The notes under the pieces: generated by a model
Told to the model about the DNA's origin: nothing
Database searches by the model: none
The model's input: the letters and a program-made list of their open reading frames with translations, nothing else
Position numbers and translations under genes: made by a program
Shown here: piece by piece, positions 53,933-63,197 of the stretch
How positions within the stretch are numbered: the stretch's first letter is position 1
Layout: each line of letters begins with the position of its first letter
Source: Pseudomonadota bacterium
GTDB taxonomy: Bacteria > Pseudomonadota > Alphaproteobacteria > Rhizobiales > Hyphomicrobiaceae
Length of the DNA stretch: 64,000 nucleotides
Direction of reading: 5' to 3'
NCBI GenBank assembly: GCA_018242215.1
Contig: JAFECG010000024.1
Location: 124,001-188,000 of the forward strand

Positions 53933-55522
53933 TTATCTTTTCTTTCCGGGAATTCCGGGGAATTTCGGCATTCCGCCTCCGAGTCCCGGCAAGCCTTTGG
54001 GAAGTCCGCCGCCGAGGCCCGGAAGGCTGCGGCCCAATCCCGGAGGAAGAGCGGGCGTTCCGCCGGACGGCGCCGAGCCGCCTTTGGCGAGCTGTTCTTT
54101 CAATTCCGCGGGCAACTGTTCCAGCGCCTTCGGATCGAGCTTCGCGAGCTCGGCCTGCATCGATTGCAATTCGGCTTCGGATGGGCCGGCGCCGGTGCGG
54201 CCGAGGAATTTGTTCAGCATGCCGCCGTTGCGGCCCATCGACTTCATCATGTCCGCCATCTGGCGATGCATTTTGATGAGCTTGTTGATGTCTTCAGGCT
54301 TCGTACCCGAACCTGCCGCGATGCGGCGCTTGCGCTTGGCATCGAGAATTTTCGGGTTGCGCCGCTCTTTCGGCGTCATCGATGAGATGATCGCGCGCTG
54401 ATGGACAAGGCTCTTATCGAGGCCCGCTTCGTTGATCTGGCCTTTGATCTTGGCGACGCCTGGCAGCATGCCGAGCACGCCACCCATGCCGCCGAGCTTC
54501 TGCATCTGCTGCAATTGATCGGACAGATCTTCGAGGTCGAACGACCCCTTTTTCATCTTCTCGGCGATCTTCGTCGCCTTCTCGACGTCGATCGTCTGCG
54601 CGGCCTTTTCGACGAGCGAGACGACGTCGCCCATGCCGAGGATGCGCGAGGCGATGCGCCCGGGATGGAAATCCTCGAGCGCGTCCCACTTTTCACCGAC
54701 GCCGATCAGCTTGATCGGCTTGCCGGTGACGGCGCGCATCGAGAGCGCGGCGCCGCCTCTACCATCGCCGTCGGCGCGGGTCAGTACGATGCCGGTGACG
54801 CCGATGCGGCCGTCGAATGCTTTCGCAGTGTTGACCGCGTCCTGGCCCGTCAGTGCGTCGGCGACAAGAAGCGTTTCGTGGGGATGGATCGCAGCTTTGA
54901 CGTCGCGGACCTCGTCCATCAGCTCTTCGTCGACCGTCACGCGGCCGGCAGTGTCGTAGATGACGACGTCATAGCCGCCGAGCTTGGCGGCATCTTCGGC
55001 GCGGCGCGCAATCTGCAGCGGGTTTTGTCCGGCAATGATCGGCAGTGTCGCGACGCCCGTCTGCTCGCCGAGCACGCGCAGCTGCTCCTGTGCAGCCGGA
55101 CGGCGTGTGTCGAGCGACGCCATCAGAACTTTTTTGCGATCGCGGTTCGTTAGCCGATAAGCGATCTTGGCGGTCGTCGTCGTTTTGCCCGAGCCCTGGA
55201 GGCCGACCATCAGGATGCCGATCGGCGGGGCGGCATGGAGATCGATCGGCTCGGCATTCGAACCGAGCGTCGCGACAAGCTCGTCGTTGACGATCTTGAC
55301 GACCATCTGACCGGGCGTAACCGAGCGCAGCACTTCCGCGCCGATGGCCTTGGCTTTGACTTTCTCGGTGAAGTCCTTGACGACATCGAGCGCAACGTCG
55401 GCTTCAAGCAGCGCGCGGCGAACCTCGCGCATCGCCTCGACGACGTCGCTCTCGGTCAGGGCGCCGCGGCGGGTGAGCTTATCGAGGACGCCTGAGAGGC
55501 GTTCTGTCAGCGATTGAAACAT
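53933..55522 (-). CDS. ffh: Signal recognition particle protein Ffh
   Basis: Ffh binds signal sequences and 4.5S RNA and docks with FtsY. The 529-residue product has the N domain, the GTPase motifs GLQGSGKTTTTAKIAYRL, DTAGRVTVDEELMDEV and LTRADGDGRGGAALSMRAVT, and a Met-rich M domain (MQKLGGMGGVLGMLPGV, SMTPKERRNPKILDAKRKRR, SGTKPEDINKLIKMHRQM). The Gly/Met/Pro-rich C-terminal tail is longer than in E. coli (453 residues), as is usual in alphaproteobacteria. The gene for its receptor, ftsY, lies 5 kb away in this window. Confidence 0.97.
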   Translation of the reverse strand: MFQSLTERLSGVLDKLTRRGALTESDVVEAMREVRRALLEADVALDVVKDFTEKVKAKAIGAEVLRSVTPGQMVVKIVNDELVATLGSNAEPIDLHAAPPIGILMVGLQGSGKTTTTAKIAYRLTNRDRKKVLMASLDTRRPAAQEQLRVLGEQTGVATLPIIAGQNPLQIARRAEDAAKLGGYDVVIYDTAGRVTVDEELMDEVRDVKAAIHPHETLLVADALTGQDAVNTAKAFDGRIGVTGIVLTRADGDGRGGAALSMRAVTGKPIKLIGVGEKWDALEDFHPGRIASRILGMGDVVSLVEKAAQTIDVEKATKIAEKMKKGSFDLEDLSDQLQQMQKLGGMGGVLGMLPGVAKIKGQINEAGLDKSLVHQRAIISSMTPKERRNPKILDAKRKRRIAAGSGTKPEDINKLIKMHRQMADMMKSMGRNGGMLNKFLGRTGAGPSEAELQSMQAELAKLDPKALEQLPAELKEQLAKGGSAPSGGTPALPPGLGRSLPGLGGGLPKGLPGLGGGMPKFPGIPGKKR

Positions 55523-56026
55523 TCTATACGCTCGCGGCGAGGTCGCTTCGTTCCCCGCGTACGCGGGTGCAGCGCAACGTGCCGGCGGCCCCTGGCCGCT
55601 CGCCTCGCTGCGCTCGTCGAAGTGATGTCGTCGCCCTTCTCCTTAGTTCAAGGCGCAAAGCACAAACGCACCCGGAGGCGCCACGCGCTGCCGGATGTTG
55701 ACCCCCCTGCCTCCCGGACATTTCCGAGGAAAAGCCATGTGCAGGGCGGCGGCTCTGAGGTTCAGGGCCGTCGGAATGTGCGGGGTATGAGGGAAACGGG
55801 GAGCGAAGTCAATGCCGACGACAGGGCTGGCTATCCCCAGGGAATTCGACTTGGCGGGCGTGGGCCCCTCATGTTCGCTGCCCGAGTCAGATTGGATGGG
55901 CATCAGAATGATTCACGTGAATTCTTATCGTTAAGAGAACATTATGAGAATAAATCGTGGACATAGAGATAACACTGCTCTAGCCTCCGGCGACAGTCGG
56001 AGCCATTTGCCAGAAGGATGCTCGCG
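55523..56026. other. Gene-free region upstream of ffh and the DUF2130 gene
   Basis: About 500 bases of divergent intergenic DNA. Several short frames exist but none has family features or a ribosome-binding site, so I call no gene. It contains an AT-rich block at about 55915-55965 that could hold the DUF2130 promoter, and a small CTCCG / CGGAG stem at 55985-56002 just before that gene. I looked for the 4.5S RNA core here and did not find it. Confidence 0.5.
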
Positions 56027-57319
56027 TTGACCGACACCCTCATTGCTTGCCCGAAGTGCAAACACGAATTCCCGCTTACAGAGTCGTTGGCGGCGCCTCT
56101 GATCGCGCAGACCAAGCGGCAGTTCGAGGCGGAGGCTGCGGAGAAGGATCGTGAGATCGCGGCCAAAGAGTTGGCGCTGCGGGAGCAGGCTGGCGCTTTG
56201 GAGAAAGCGCGTGCTTCTGTCGAAGCGACGGTTGCGGAGAAGCTTGGCGCCGAGCGGCAGCGTATTGCGGCGGAAGAAGCGCAGAAGGCGAAGCAGCTCC
56301 TCGCCGGTGACCTCGAGGAGAAGAGCAAGGCGCTCCAGGAGTTGCAGAGTGTTCTGAGGGCGCGCGATCAAAAGCTCGCCGAAGCGCAGAAGGCGCAGGC
56401 GGAGTTCCAGAAGAAAGCGCGCGAATTGGATGATGCCAAGCGCGAGATGGACTTGAACGTCCAGAAAGGCATCAGCGCCGGTCTTGAGAGCGAGCGGGCG
56501 AAAGCGAAGCTCGAAGCTGAGGAGGCGCTGAAGCTCCGCGTCTCGGAAAAAGATCAGATCATCGCGTCGATGCAAAACAAGATCGAAGAGCTGAAGCGCA
56601 AGGCCGAGCAGGGTTCGCAGCAGTTGCAGGGCGAGGTGCTGGAGCTTGAGTTTGAGAACATTCTTAAGGCGAAGTTCCCATTCGATACTTTTGAGGCCGT
56701 CCCGAAGGGCGAGTTTGGAGCTGATCTCATTCAGCGCGTCGTAAATGCTTCGGGTGCGTCGTGCGGTTCGATTATTTGGGAGATGAAGCGGACAAAAGAC
56801 TGGCGGCCAGCCTGGATCGGGAAGTTAAAAGACGACCAGCGGCGCGCCAAAGCCGATCTTGCGATCATCGTTTCGAGTGCGTTGCCCAAAGACATTCAGA
56901 CGTTCGATAATCTCGACGGGATTTGGGTTACCGACTTCAGGTGCGCTGTGCCAATTGCACTCGCGCTTCGTCAACTTCTTTCCGATGTCGCAACCGCCCG
57001 CGTGGTCGGTGAAGGCCAGCAGAGCAAGATGGCACTTGTCTATGACTATCTGACGGGGCCGCGTTTTCGTCACCGCATAGAGGCGATCATCGAGAAGTTC
57101 GACGAGATGCAGTCCGATCTCGATAAAGAGCGGAAGGCGATGATGAAATCGTGGGCGAAGCGCGAGGGGCAGATCACGGCTGTGCTGGACGCGACGGCCG
57201 GCATGTATGGTGATCTGCAAGGCATCGCCGGCAAGGCGCTGAAAGAGATTGAGGGCTTCGAATTGCCGGGCATCGAAGACAAGCGCGACGAAGACGACGA
57301 GCCGATCGCCGCTGAGTAG
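56027..57319 (+). CDS. DUF2130 family coiled-coil protein with nuclease-like C-terminal domain
   Basis: The product of 430 residues has a short CPKCKHEFPL segment (half of a zinc ribbon), a long Ala/Glu/Lys-rich coiled coil from about residue 25 to 205, and a DUF2130 domain with LELEFENILKAKFPFDTFE, GADLIQRV and SIIWEMKRTKDW. The Glu-x-x, Asp and Glu-x-Lys spacing resembles a PD-(D/E)xK nuclease core (inference). An ATG at 56018 is in frame, but the AGAAGG at 56012-56017 would directly abut it, while TTG at 56027 has the right spacing; both are possible. It is foreign to the usual ffh/dapF neighbourhood. Function is unknown. Confidence 0.85.
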   Translation: MTDTLIACPKCKHEFPLTESLAAPLIAQTKRQFEAEAAEKDREIAAKELALREQAGALEKARASVEATVAEKLGAERQRIAAEEAQKAKQLLAGDLEEKSKALQELQSVLRARDQKLAEAQKAQAEFQKKARELDDAKREMDLNVQKGISAGLESERAKAKLEAEEALKLRVSEKDQIIASMQNKIEELKRKAEQGSQQLQGEVLELEFENILKAKFPFDTFEAVPKGEFGADLIQRVVNASGASCGSIIWEMKRTKDWRPAWIGKLKDDQRRAKADLAIIVSSALPKDIQTFDNLDGIWVTDFRCAVPIALALRQLLSDVATARVVGEGQQSKMALVYDYLTGPRFRHRIEAIIEKFDEMQSDLDKERKAMMKSWAKREGQITAVLDATAGMYGDLQGIAGKALKEIEGFELPGIEDKRDEDDEPIAAE

Positions 57320-57349
57320 TGCCGCTAAACGTTTGACGGCGGCTCGGCT

Positions 57350-57931
57350 TTAGAACCGATAGCCATAGCGGACGCCGATGCGATCCATGCCCTCGTTGTA
57401 TTTCTCGGTATAGGCGTTCGACATGTGCTCGAAATAGACCGAGACGTCGTTGTGCTCATCGAGGTGGTAGCCGACTTCCATCGGAATATGGAACAGCACG
57501 CGCGAGCCGAGCCACTTCTTGTCAGGGTCCGAGCCCGGACCGCCGATTTCGCCGTCGTGGATTGCAGCGCCGAGGCCAAGGCCGAAGAAGAGACCGGACG
57601 GGCAATCGCCCTGCCAGCGGGCATCGATATAGCCGTCGCTGGTGTCGCCGCGCGTATTGATCGAGCCGCCGACAACAGGCCGGATGGCGCCCCACGGAAG
57701 CGTCCAAGCGGCGTTGAACTGCGCCTCGATATTGATGTCGACGGCGTTCTGCTCAACCTGGAAGCCGCTCCAGAGACCCGGCACGTCGTGGGCCAGCGCG
57801 CCGATTTTCAGGGCGTAGAGCATGTCCTCGGCGGATGCGGTGCCAACAGCAGCGCAGGCGACGAAGAGGGCAGCAAGGCCGGACGCGGTCACTGTGCGCA
57901 GAACACGTCTCATTCGGAAAGCGGCCCTCAT
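57350..57931 (-). CDS. PagL-like lipid A 3-O-deacylase, outer membrane
   Basis: PagL enzymes remove the acyl chain at position 3 of lipid A in the outer membrane. The 193-residue product has a signal peptide (RTVTASGLAALFVACAAVGTASAED) and a beta-barrel-like body with VYFEHMSNAYTEKYNEGMDR at the end: the HxS catalytic pair of PagL is present, and an Asp replaces the catalytic Glu of the Pseudomonas enzyme at the same spacing. The end GVRYGYRF fits an outer-membrane C-terminus. I start at ATG 57931 (57913 also possible). It is convergent with the DUF2130 gene. Confidence 0.82.
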   Translation of the reverse strand: MRAAFRMRRVLRTVTASGLAALFVACAAVGTASAEDMLYALKIGALAHDVPGLWSGFQVEQNAVDINIEAQFNAAWTLPWGAIRPVVGGSINTRGDTSDGYIDARWQGDCPSGLFFGLGLGAAIHDGEIGGPGSDPDKKWLGSRVLFHIPMEVGYHLDEHNDVSVYFEHMSNAYTEKYNEGMDRIGVRYGYRF

Positions 57932-58034
57932 CTGCTTTGAAGCCTCAACGTGTGCGCCGATTTCGGGTGTGCGGCAAGGCGGCGGCGGTAAATTTCCCAA
58001 GCGGCTGGCGGGCTCGTCACACCGGCTGTTCGAC

Positions 58035-58229
58035 CTAGCGGAGGGCCCTGCCGTCTTGATGCGCGTGCGTGCGTCTCGCCTGTTGTCCCCAGGCGCGGGC
58101 GAGCCTGAAGACCCGGCGCTCATACGCGCGCTCATCCGGCGTCAGGCAAATGCAGCCGTAGCAATAGCAAGGGCGCGAGCGCGCGAAGGCGACCCGGAAA
58201 AGCAGCGAATTGTAATTCGATTGCGCCAT
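58035..58229 (-). CDS. Possible small Cys-containing protein
   Basis: The 64-codon frame starts at ATG 58229, seven bases after GGGA, and has strongly GC-biased third positions, as real genes here do. It includes SRPCYCYGCICLTPDERAYE, with four Cys spaced CxCxxCxC, then an Arg-rich helical end. I do not recognise a family. It lies in the 485-base gap between the PagL-like gene and dapF, where otherwise nothing is apparent. Confidence 0.35.
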   Translation of the reverse strand: MAQSNYNSLLFRVAFARSRPCYCYGCICLTPDERAYERRVFRLARAWGQQARRTHAHQDGRALR

Positions 58230-58416
58230 AGGCGTCCCAAAGGATAGGAGCGACAAGTCGAGGCTGGCTTTCCGCCGACCTTAACGGATCGTCAAGATCG
58301 TTTGTTCCGCAGTTGCACGCAGCGTCCAATTGAGGTTTCGAGGCGAATCAGGGGCTTGGCCGCCTGGGACGGGTTCGGAATTGTCATTTTTGGCGGTTCT
58401 CGCCATATAGGCCCTC

Positions 58417-59286
58417 ATGAACAACGCAACGACCCTGCCCTTCCTGAAGATGAACGGCCTCGGCAACGAGATCGTCGTTGTCGATTTGCGGAGCAGTTCC
58501 AAGACGTTCACGCCGGAGGAGGTGGCTGCGGTGGCCGCCGAGCGGATGTCCCGGTTCGACCAGATGATGGTTCTGCATGCGCCGAGGACGAGCGGGACCG
58601 AATCTTTCGTCCGCATTTATAATGCCGACGGCTCGGAAGCAGGGGCGTGCGGCAACGGCATGCGCTGCGTTGGCTGGCTCCTGTCACAGAGCGGAACGCG
58701 GGACCGGTTTCTGGTCGAGACCCGCGCCGGCGTGCTCGATACGATCGTCAAAGATCAAAGCTCGATTACGGTCGATATGGGCGAGCCTAAATTCGGCTGG
58801 CAGGACATTCCGCTCGCTGAGGAGTTTCGGGACACGCGCGCCATCGAATTGCAGGTCGGGCCGATCGACGAGCCGGTCTTGCATTCGCCATCTGTGGTCA
58901 ACGTCGGCAACCCGCATGCGGTGTTCTGGGTCGACGACATCGATGCCTACGATCTCGGTCGTTTCGGGCCGCTGCTCGAAAACCATCCGATCTTTCCCGA
59001 GCGCGCGAACATCTCGCTGGCGCAGGTGACGTCGGACTCTTCTCTTCTCCTCAGGACATGGGAGCGCGGCGCGGGGTTGACGATGGCCTGCGGTTCGGCC
59101 GCGTGCGCCTCTGCGGTTTGCGCCGCGCGGAAGAAGCTCACGGGGCGCAAGGTCATTGTGACGTTGCCGGGCGGCGATCTCGAGATCGCGTGGGCAGCGA
59201 ACAACCACATTCTGATGACCGGTCCCGTCGAGTTCGAATACGAGGGCGCGATCGATTTTGCCAAATTGACGAAAGTGTCCGTCTAG
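58417..59286 (+). CDS. dapF: Diaminopimelate epimerase DapF
   Basis: DapF converts LL- to meso-diaminopimelate for lysine and peptidoglycan. The 289-residue product has [17 protein letters not shown] at the start and the two catalytic cysteines in [11 protein letters not shown] and [18 protein letters not shown]. It starts at ATG 58417 and is followed 46 bases later by mtaB, then ftsY, the usual alphaproteobacterial order. Confidence 0.96.
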   Translation: MNNATTLPFLKMNGLGNEIVVVDLRSSSKTFTPEEVAAVAAERMSRFDQMMVLHAPRTSGTESFVRIYNADGSEAGACGNGMRCVGWLLSQSGTRDRFLVETRAGVLDTIVKDQSSITVDMGEPKFGWQDIPLAEEFRDTRAIELQVGPIDEPVLHSPSVVNVGNPHAVFWVDDIDAYDLGRFGPLLENHPIFPERANISLAQVTSDSSLLLRTWERGAGLTMACGSAACASAVCAARKKLTGRKVIVTLPGGDLEIAWAANNHILMTGPVEFEYEGAIDFAKLTKVSV

Positions 59287-59332
59287 TCCGGCGGCCCGAC
59301 GGCGCCTCATAAGAAAGACGACGATCGCATTC

Positions 59333-60595
59333 ATGTCCGAACCTCAGGTGATCACGCTCGGATGCCGGCTCAATACCTACGAGTCCGAGGTCATGCGCCG
59401 CCATGCGCGTGAGGCGGGGCTCGATCACGCCATCATCGTCAACACATGCGCCGTGACGGGCGAGGCCGTTCGCCAGGCCGCGCAGACGGTGCGCCGGCTT
59501 CGCCGCGAGCAGCCCGACGCGCGCATCATCGTGACCGGATGCGCGGCGCAGATCGAGCCCGAGCGCTTTGCGGAGATGCCGGAAGTCGATCACGTCGTCG
59601 GCAACGCGGAAAAGATGAAGGCGGAAACATTTGCGGCATTGTCGATTGCGGACGGTGAACGCGTTCAGGTCAACGACATCATGGGCGTGCGCGAAACGGC
59701 GCTGCACATGATTGATGGGTTCGGCTCGCGCACGCGCGCCTACGTGCAAATTCAAAACGGCTGCGATCATCGCTGCACGTTCTGCATCATTCCCTATGGC
59801 CGCGGTCCGTCGCGCTCTGTCGCGGCGGGTGAAATCGTGGCGCAGGTGAGGACGCTTGTCGAAAGAGGCTATGCCGAAATCGTGCTGACAGGCGTCGATA
59901 TCACGTCATACGGACGCGATCTGCCCGGCGTCGCGAGTCTCGGTAAGCTCGTGCGGCAGGTTCTGAAGCATATTCCAGAGCTCAAGCGGCTGCGCTTGTC
60001 GTCGATCGATCAGGTGGAAGCCGATGAGGATCTGATGATCGCGCTTCGCGATGAGGAACGACTGATGCCACACCTGCATTTGTCACTGCAGGCGGGCGAC
60101 GATCTGACGTTGAAGCGCATGAAGCGGCGCCATTTGCGTGCAGACGCCATTGCGTTCTGCGAGACGGCGCGACGGCTCAGGCCCGACATCGTTTTCGGGG
60201 CCGACATGATCGCAGGGTTTCCGACGGAAACCGATGAGATGTTCGAAAATTCGTACAAGATCGTCGAAGAATGCGGCCTGACGTATCTGCACGTCTTTCC
60301 GTTTTCGTCCCGGCGTGGGACGCCCGCGGCACGGATGCCGCAAGTGCATGGAACTCTGATCAAGGAACGCGCGGCGCGGCTGCGCAAAAAAGGAACTGAA
60401 GTGCTGTCCTCATATCTCAACTCTCAGCGGGACCGCTTGGTCGATGTGCTCGTCGAAGGCGACGGCAAGGGACGAACGCCGCAGTTTGCGGAAGTGCTGC
60501 TCGACGGCATGCACCAAGTCGAGGCGGGTGCCATCGTCCGAACCCAGATCATGCGTGTTGATGCTGATCGTCTGGTGGGCGAGGCCTGCGCGTGA
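59333..60595 (+). CDS. mtaB: tRNA threonylcarbamoyladenosine methylthiotransferase MtaB
   Basis: MtaB is a radical SAM enzyme that adds a methylthio group to t6A37 of tRNA. The 420-residue product has the N-terminal cluster cysteines in ITLGCRLNTYES, VNTCAVTGE and VTGCAAQIEP, the radical-SAM motif NGCDHRCTFCIIPYGRGPSR, and a C-terminal TRAM-like region. These N-terminal motifs favour MtaB over MiaB. Its stop overlaps the ftsY GTG start by four bases. Confidence 0.93.
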   Translation: MSEPQVITLGCRLNTYESEVMRRHAREAGLDHAIIVNTCAVTGEAVRQAAQTVRRLRREQPDARIIVTGCAAQIEPERFAEMPEVDHVVGNAEKMKAETFAALSIADGERVQVNDIMGVRETALHMIDGFGSRTRAYVQIQNGCDHRCTFCIIPYGRGPSRSVAAGEIVAQVRTLVERGYAEIVLTGVDITSYGRDLPGVASLGKLVRQVLKHIPELKRLRLSSIDQVEADEDLMIALRDEERLMPHLHLSLQAGDDLTLKRMKRRHLRADAIAFCETARRLRPDIVFGADMIAGFPTETDEMFENSYKIVEECGLTYLHVFPFSSRRGTPAARMPQVHGTLIKERAARLRKKGTEVLSSYLNSQRDRLVDVLVEGDGKGRTPQFAEVLLDGMHQVEAGAIVRTQIMRVDADRLVGEACA

Positions 60596-61671
60596 GCGAA
60601 CAGAAAGAAAAAGGCAAGGGGCTCTTCGGGCGGCTGTTCAAGGGCAACGCTCCGGCGCCGGCAGAATCGGAGCCGGAGGAAACTCCGATCGAAAGCGAAG
60701 CTTCTGCTTCCGTGTTCGTGCCTGAGTTCGATGAACCTCTTCCGGCAGCGCCTATCAAACAGACTTGGTTTCAGCGTCTGAAATCCGGGCTCGGCAAAAC
60801 CTCGACGAAGCTTACCTCCGGAATCACCGATCTCTTTTCGAAGCGCAAGCTTGATGCCGAGACGATCGATGATCTCGAAGATCTTCTGATCCAATCCGAT
60901 CTCGGGCTGGAAACGACGGGCCGGATCACGGCGGCGATCGGGAAAGGCCGGTTTGAAAAAGGGATTTCGGGCGAAGAGGTTCGCAGTATTCTTGCGGCGG
61001 AAGTCGAGCGCGTGCTTACCCCTGTCGCGAAGCCGCTCGTCATCGACCCGTCACACAGGCCCCACGTCATCATGATGGTCGGCGTCAACGGGACGGGCAA
61101 GACGACGACGATCGGAAAGCTCGCAACCAAATTCAAGGCGGAAGGAAAATCCGTTGTGCTCGCGGCGGGTGATACGTTTCGCGCCGCGGCGATCGACCAA
61201 TTAAAAGTGTGGGGTGAGCGAACGGGGTGTCCCGTTGTCGCGCGTGAGGTCGGCGGCGATTCGTCCGGGCTGGCGTTTGACGCCTTAAAGCAAGCGCAAG
61301 CGTCGGGCGCAGATGTGCTTTTGCTCGATACGGCAGGGCGGCTCCAGAACAAGCAAGTGTTGATGGAAGAACTCGAAAAAGTTACACGCGTTCTTAAGAA
61401 GATCGACCCAAGCGCGCCGCACGACGTTGTTCTTGTGCTTGATGCGACGACGGGTCAGAACGCCCTGCAACAAGTCGAGGTCTTTCGGGATCGCGCCGGT
61501 GTGACAGGATTGGTCATGACGAAACTCGATGGAACCGCGCGAGGCGGCATTCTCGTTGCAATCGCAGCCAAGTTCGGGTTGCCCGTTCATGCGATCGGAA
61601 TTGGTGAAGGCGCCGACGATTTGCAGCCTTTTTCCGCTGCAGATTTCGCCCACGCCATTGCCGGAATTTAA
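60592..61671 (+). CDS. ftsY: Signal recognition particle receptor FtsY
   Basis: FtsY is the membrane-associated receptor GTPase for SRP. The 359-residue product has an acidic N-terminal stretch (SEPEETPIESEA), then the NG domain: MMVGVNGTGKTTTIGKLA, AAGDTFRAAAIDQLKVW, DTAGRLQNKQVLMEEL and MTKLDGTARGG. The A domain is shorter than in E. coli, as is normal outside gammaproteobacteria. The start is GTG 60592, coupled to mtaB. Confidence 0.97.
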   Translation: MSEQKEKGKGLFGRLFKGNAPAPAESEPEETPIESEASASVFVPEFDEPLPAAPIKQTWFQRLKSGLGKTSTKLTSGITDLFSKRKLDAETIDDLEDLLIQSDLGLETTGRITAAIGKGRFEKGISGEEVRSILAAEVERVLTPVAKPLVIDPSHRPHVIMMVGVNGTGKTTTIGKLATKFKAEGKSVVLAAGDTFRAAAIDQLKVWGERTGCPVVAREVGGDSSGLAFDALKQAQASGADVLLLDTAGRLQNKQVLMEELEKVTRVLKKIDPSAPHDVVLVLDATTGQNALQQVEVFRDRAGVTGLVMTKLDGTARGGILVAIAAKFGLPVHAIGIGEGADDLQPFSAADFAHAIAGI

Positions 61672-61695
61672 TGACCGGGGGAAACGGACCGCCAG

Positions 61696-62358
61696 ATGAC
61701 GCAAGACGTAAACATTCGCAATGCCTCAGCGATACCCGCAAAGAAGAGCTGGTTTCCGTTCAACGCTGAGCAGACAATCAACATTCTGAGCGAATTCGGG
61801 CCGCTGGTGACGATGTTCGTCGTCAATGCGGCTCTCGGAATCGAGGCCGGAACCTGGGGTTTGATCATTACGACGCTGATGGCGATCGGCGTGATGTTCT
61901 ACATGTTCCACCGGCCGCCGATCTTCCCGTTGATCGCTTCGAGCGTGACGGTTGCATTCGGGACATTGACGCTGATTACCGGCGATCCGATGTGGGTCCA
62001 GATCAAGGTCACGATATTCAACGCGTTGTTCGCCCTGTTCCTGATCGGCGGTCTGGCCGTTAAGCACAACTTCTTTCAGTATGTCTTCGAGAAAACGTTC
62101 CGCTACACGGACGAAGGCTGGAACAAGTTCACGTGGAGCTTTGCGCTTTTCTTCATTCTGACGGCGGTCGCGAATGAATATGTCCGCAGGGTCTATGTCG
62201 AAGACCATCTCTATGACATTCTGGGTCATGAAATGACGGGTGTGAACGTTTGGATCCTGTTCAAGGTCGCGATCGTTCTCCCCGTATCAGGTATCTACGC
62301 TTGGGTGCTGACGCGGCTGATGCAGAAGTATCGGTTGCCCGACCCGGCTCATGAGTAA
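61696..62358 (+). CDS. Septation protein A-like (YciB/IspZ) paralogue 1
   Basis: The 220-residue product has six hydrophobic segments and family blocks NILSEFGPLVTMFVVNAALGI, FGTLTLITGDPMWVQIKVTI, FRYTDEGWNKFTWSFALFF and ANEYVRR. It diverges from the canonical block LYLQDDHFIKMKPTIVNGL present in the next gene, so it is the more divergent copy. YciB affects septation and envelope integrity in gammaproteobacteria. It is 24 bases after ftsY and 11 bases before its paralogue, so the three are one transcript. Confidence 0.85.
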   Translation: MTQDVNIRNASAIPAKKSWFPFNAEQTINILSEFGPLVTMFVVNAALGIEAGTWGLIITTLMAIGVMFYMFHRPPIFPLIASSVTVAFGTLTLITGDPMWVQIKVTIFNALFALFLIGGLAVKHNFFQYVFEKTFRYTDEGWNKFTWSFALFFILTAVANEYVRRVYVEDHLYDILGHEMTGVNVWILFKVAIVLPVSGIYAWVLTRLMQKYRLPDPAHE

Positions 62359-62369
62359 GGGCTGAGAGG

Positions 62370-62984
62370 ATGTCGGAGCAAAACAAGCTGTCGGATGCGA
62401 ACGAAGGGCCACAGCTCGATCGCAAGCAAATCATCAAACTCTTCGTTGAGCTCGGGCCGCTGCTCGTGTTTTTCATCACGAACAGCCACTACGGCATTTT
62501 CGCGGGCACCGGAGCTTTCATGGCGGCGACGGTCGTCTCGCTTGCGGCTTCTCATGCATTGCTTGGGCGCATCGCGACCATGCCGCTCGTGACCGGCGTC
62601 TTCGTTCTCGTCTTCGGCGGCTTGACGCTTTATCTGCAAGACGACCACTTCATAAAAATGAAGCCGACGATCGTGAACGGGCTATTCGCCGCCATTCTCT
62701 TCGGTGGGCTGATGTTCGACCGGCTGTTCCTCAAGACGGTCTTCGGCGACGTCATGCGCCTCACGGAAGAAGGATGGCGCGTTTTGACGATTCGATGGGC
62801 CGTATTCTTCGTGCTTCTCGCCGTTCTCAACGAAATCGTATGGCGGGTTTTCTCAACTGACACCTGGGTCGCGTTCAAGGTGTTCGGCATCATGCCGCTG
62901 ACGTTCCTTTTCGCCTTGGCGCAGATCGGCGTTCTGAAAAAATACGAAGCCGCGGAGTCGGGCAGCGCGCCAACACCGTCGTGA
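62370..62984 (+). CDS. yciB: Septation protein A (YciB/IspZ)
   Basis: The 204-residue product has six hydrophobic segments and the canonical blocks IKLFVELGPLLVFFITNSHYG, FGGLTLYLQDDHFIKMKPTI, MRLTEEGWRVLTIRWAVFFV, LNEIVWRVFSTDTWVAFKVF and GIMPLTFLFALAQ. ATG at 62370 follows GGGCTGAGAGG. It is the standard member of the family, and the upstream gene is its divergent tandem copy. Confidence 0.93.
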   Translation: MSEQNKLSDANEGPQLDRKQIIKLFVELGPLLVFFITNSHYGIFAGTGAFMAATVVSLAASHALLGRIATMPLVTGVFVLVFGGLTLYLQDDHFIKMKPTIVNGLFAAILFGGLMFDRLFLKTVFGDVMRLTEEGWRVLTIRWAVFFVLLAVLNEIVWRVFSTDTWVAFKVFGIMPLTFLFALAQIGVLKKYEAAESGSAPTPS

Positions 62985-63197
62985 GGCAAAATGAAGAGGC
63001 GCGATGGACGTCAAGCAACTCGAGACGGATTTCATCCCAAGATTTTTCTGAATTACTGAACGACGTTGGTCTTTTTGCTGGACGCGCCGCCTAGCGTCGT
63101 GTTTCTTGTCAGGAACCAGCGGGGCTAACCGAGTGGTTTTGCTTGTTTATCCGAGGTCAAAGCCTTGGCCAAACTGGCAAAATCCAGGGACAGGGGA

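Noticed and set aside
55514-55966. 150-codon frame upstream of the DUF2130 gene
   Set aside because: Overlaps the ffh start, low-complexity composition and no ribosome-binding site.
55523-56026. Possible 4.5S RNA gene near ffh
   Set aside because: The conserved GGAAGCAGCCA-type core was not found in this gap.
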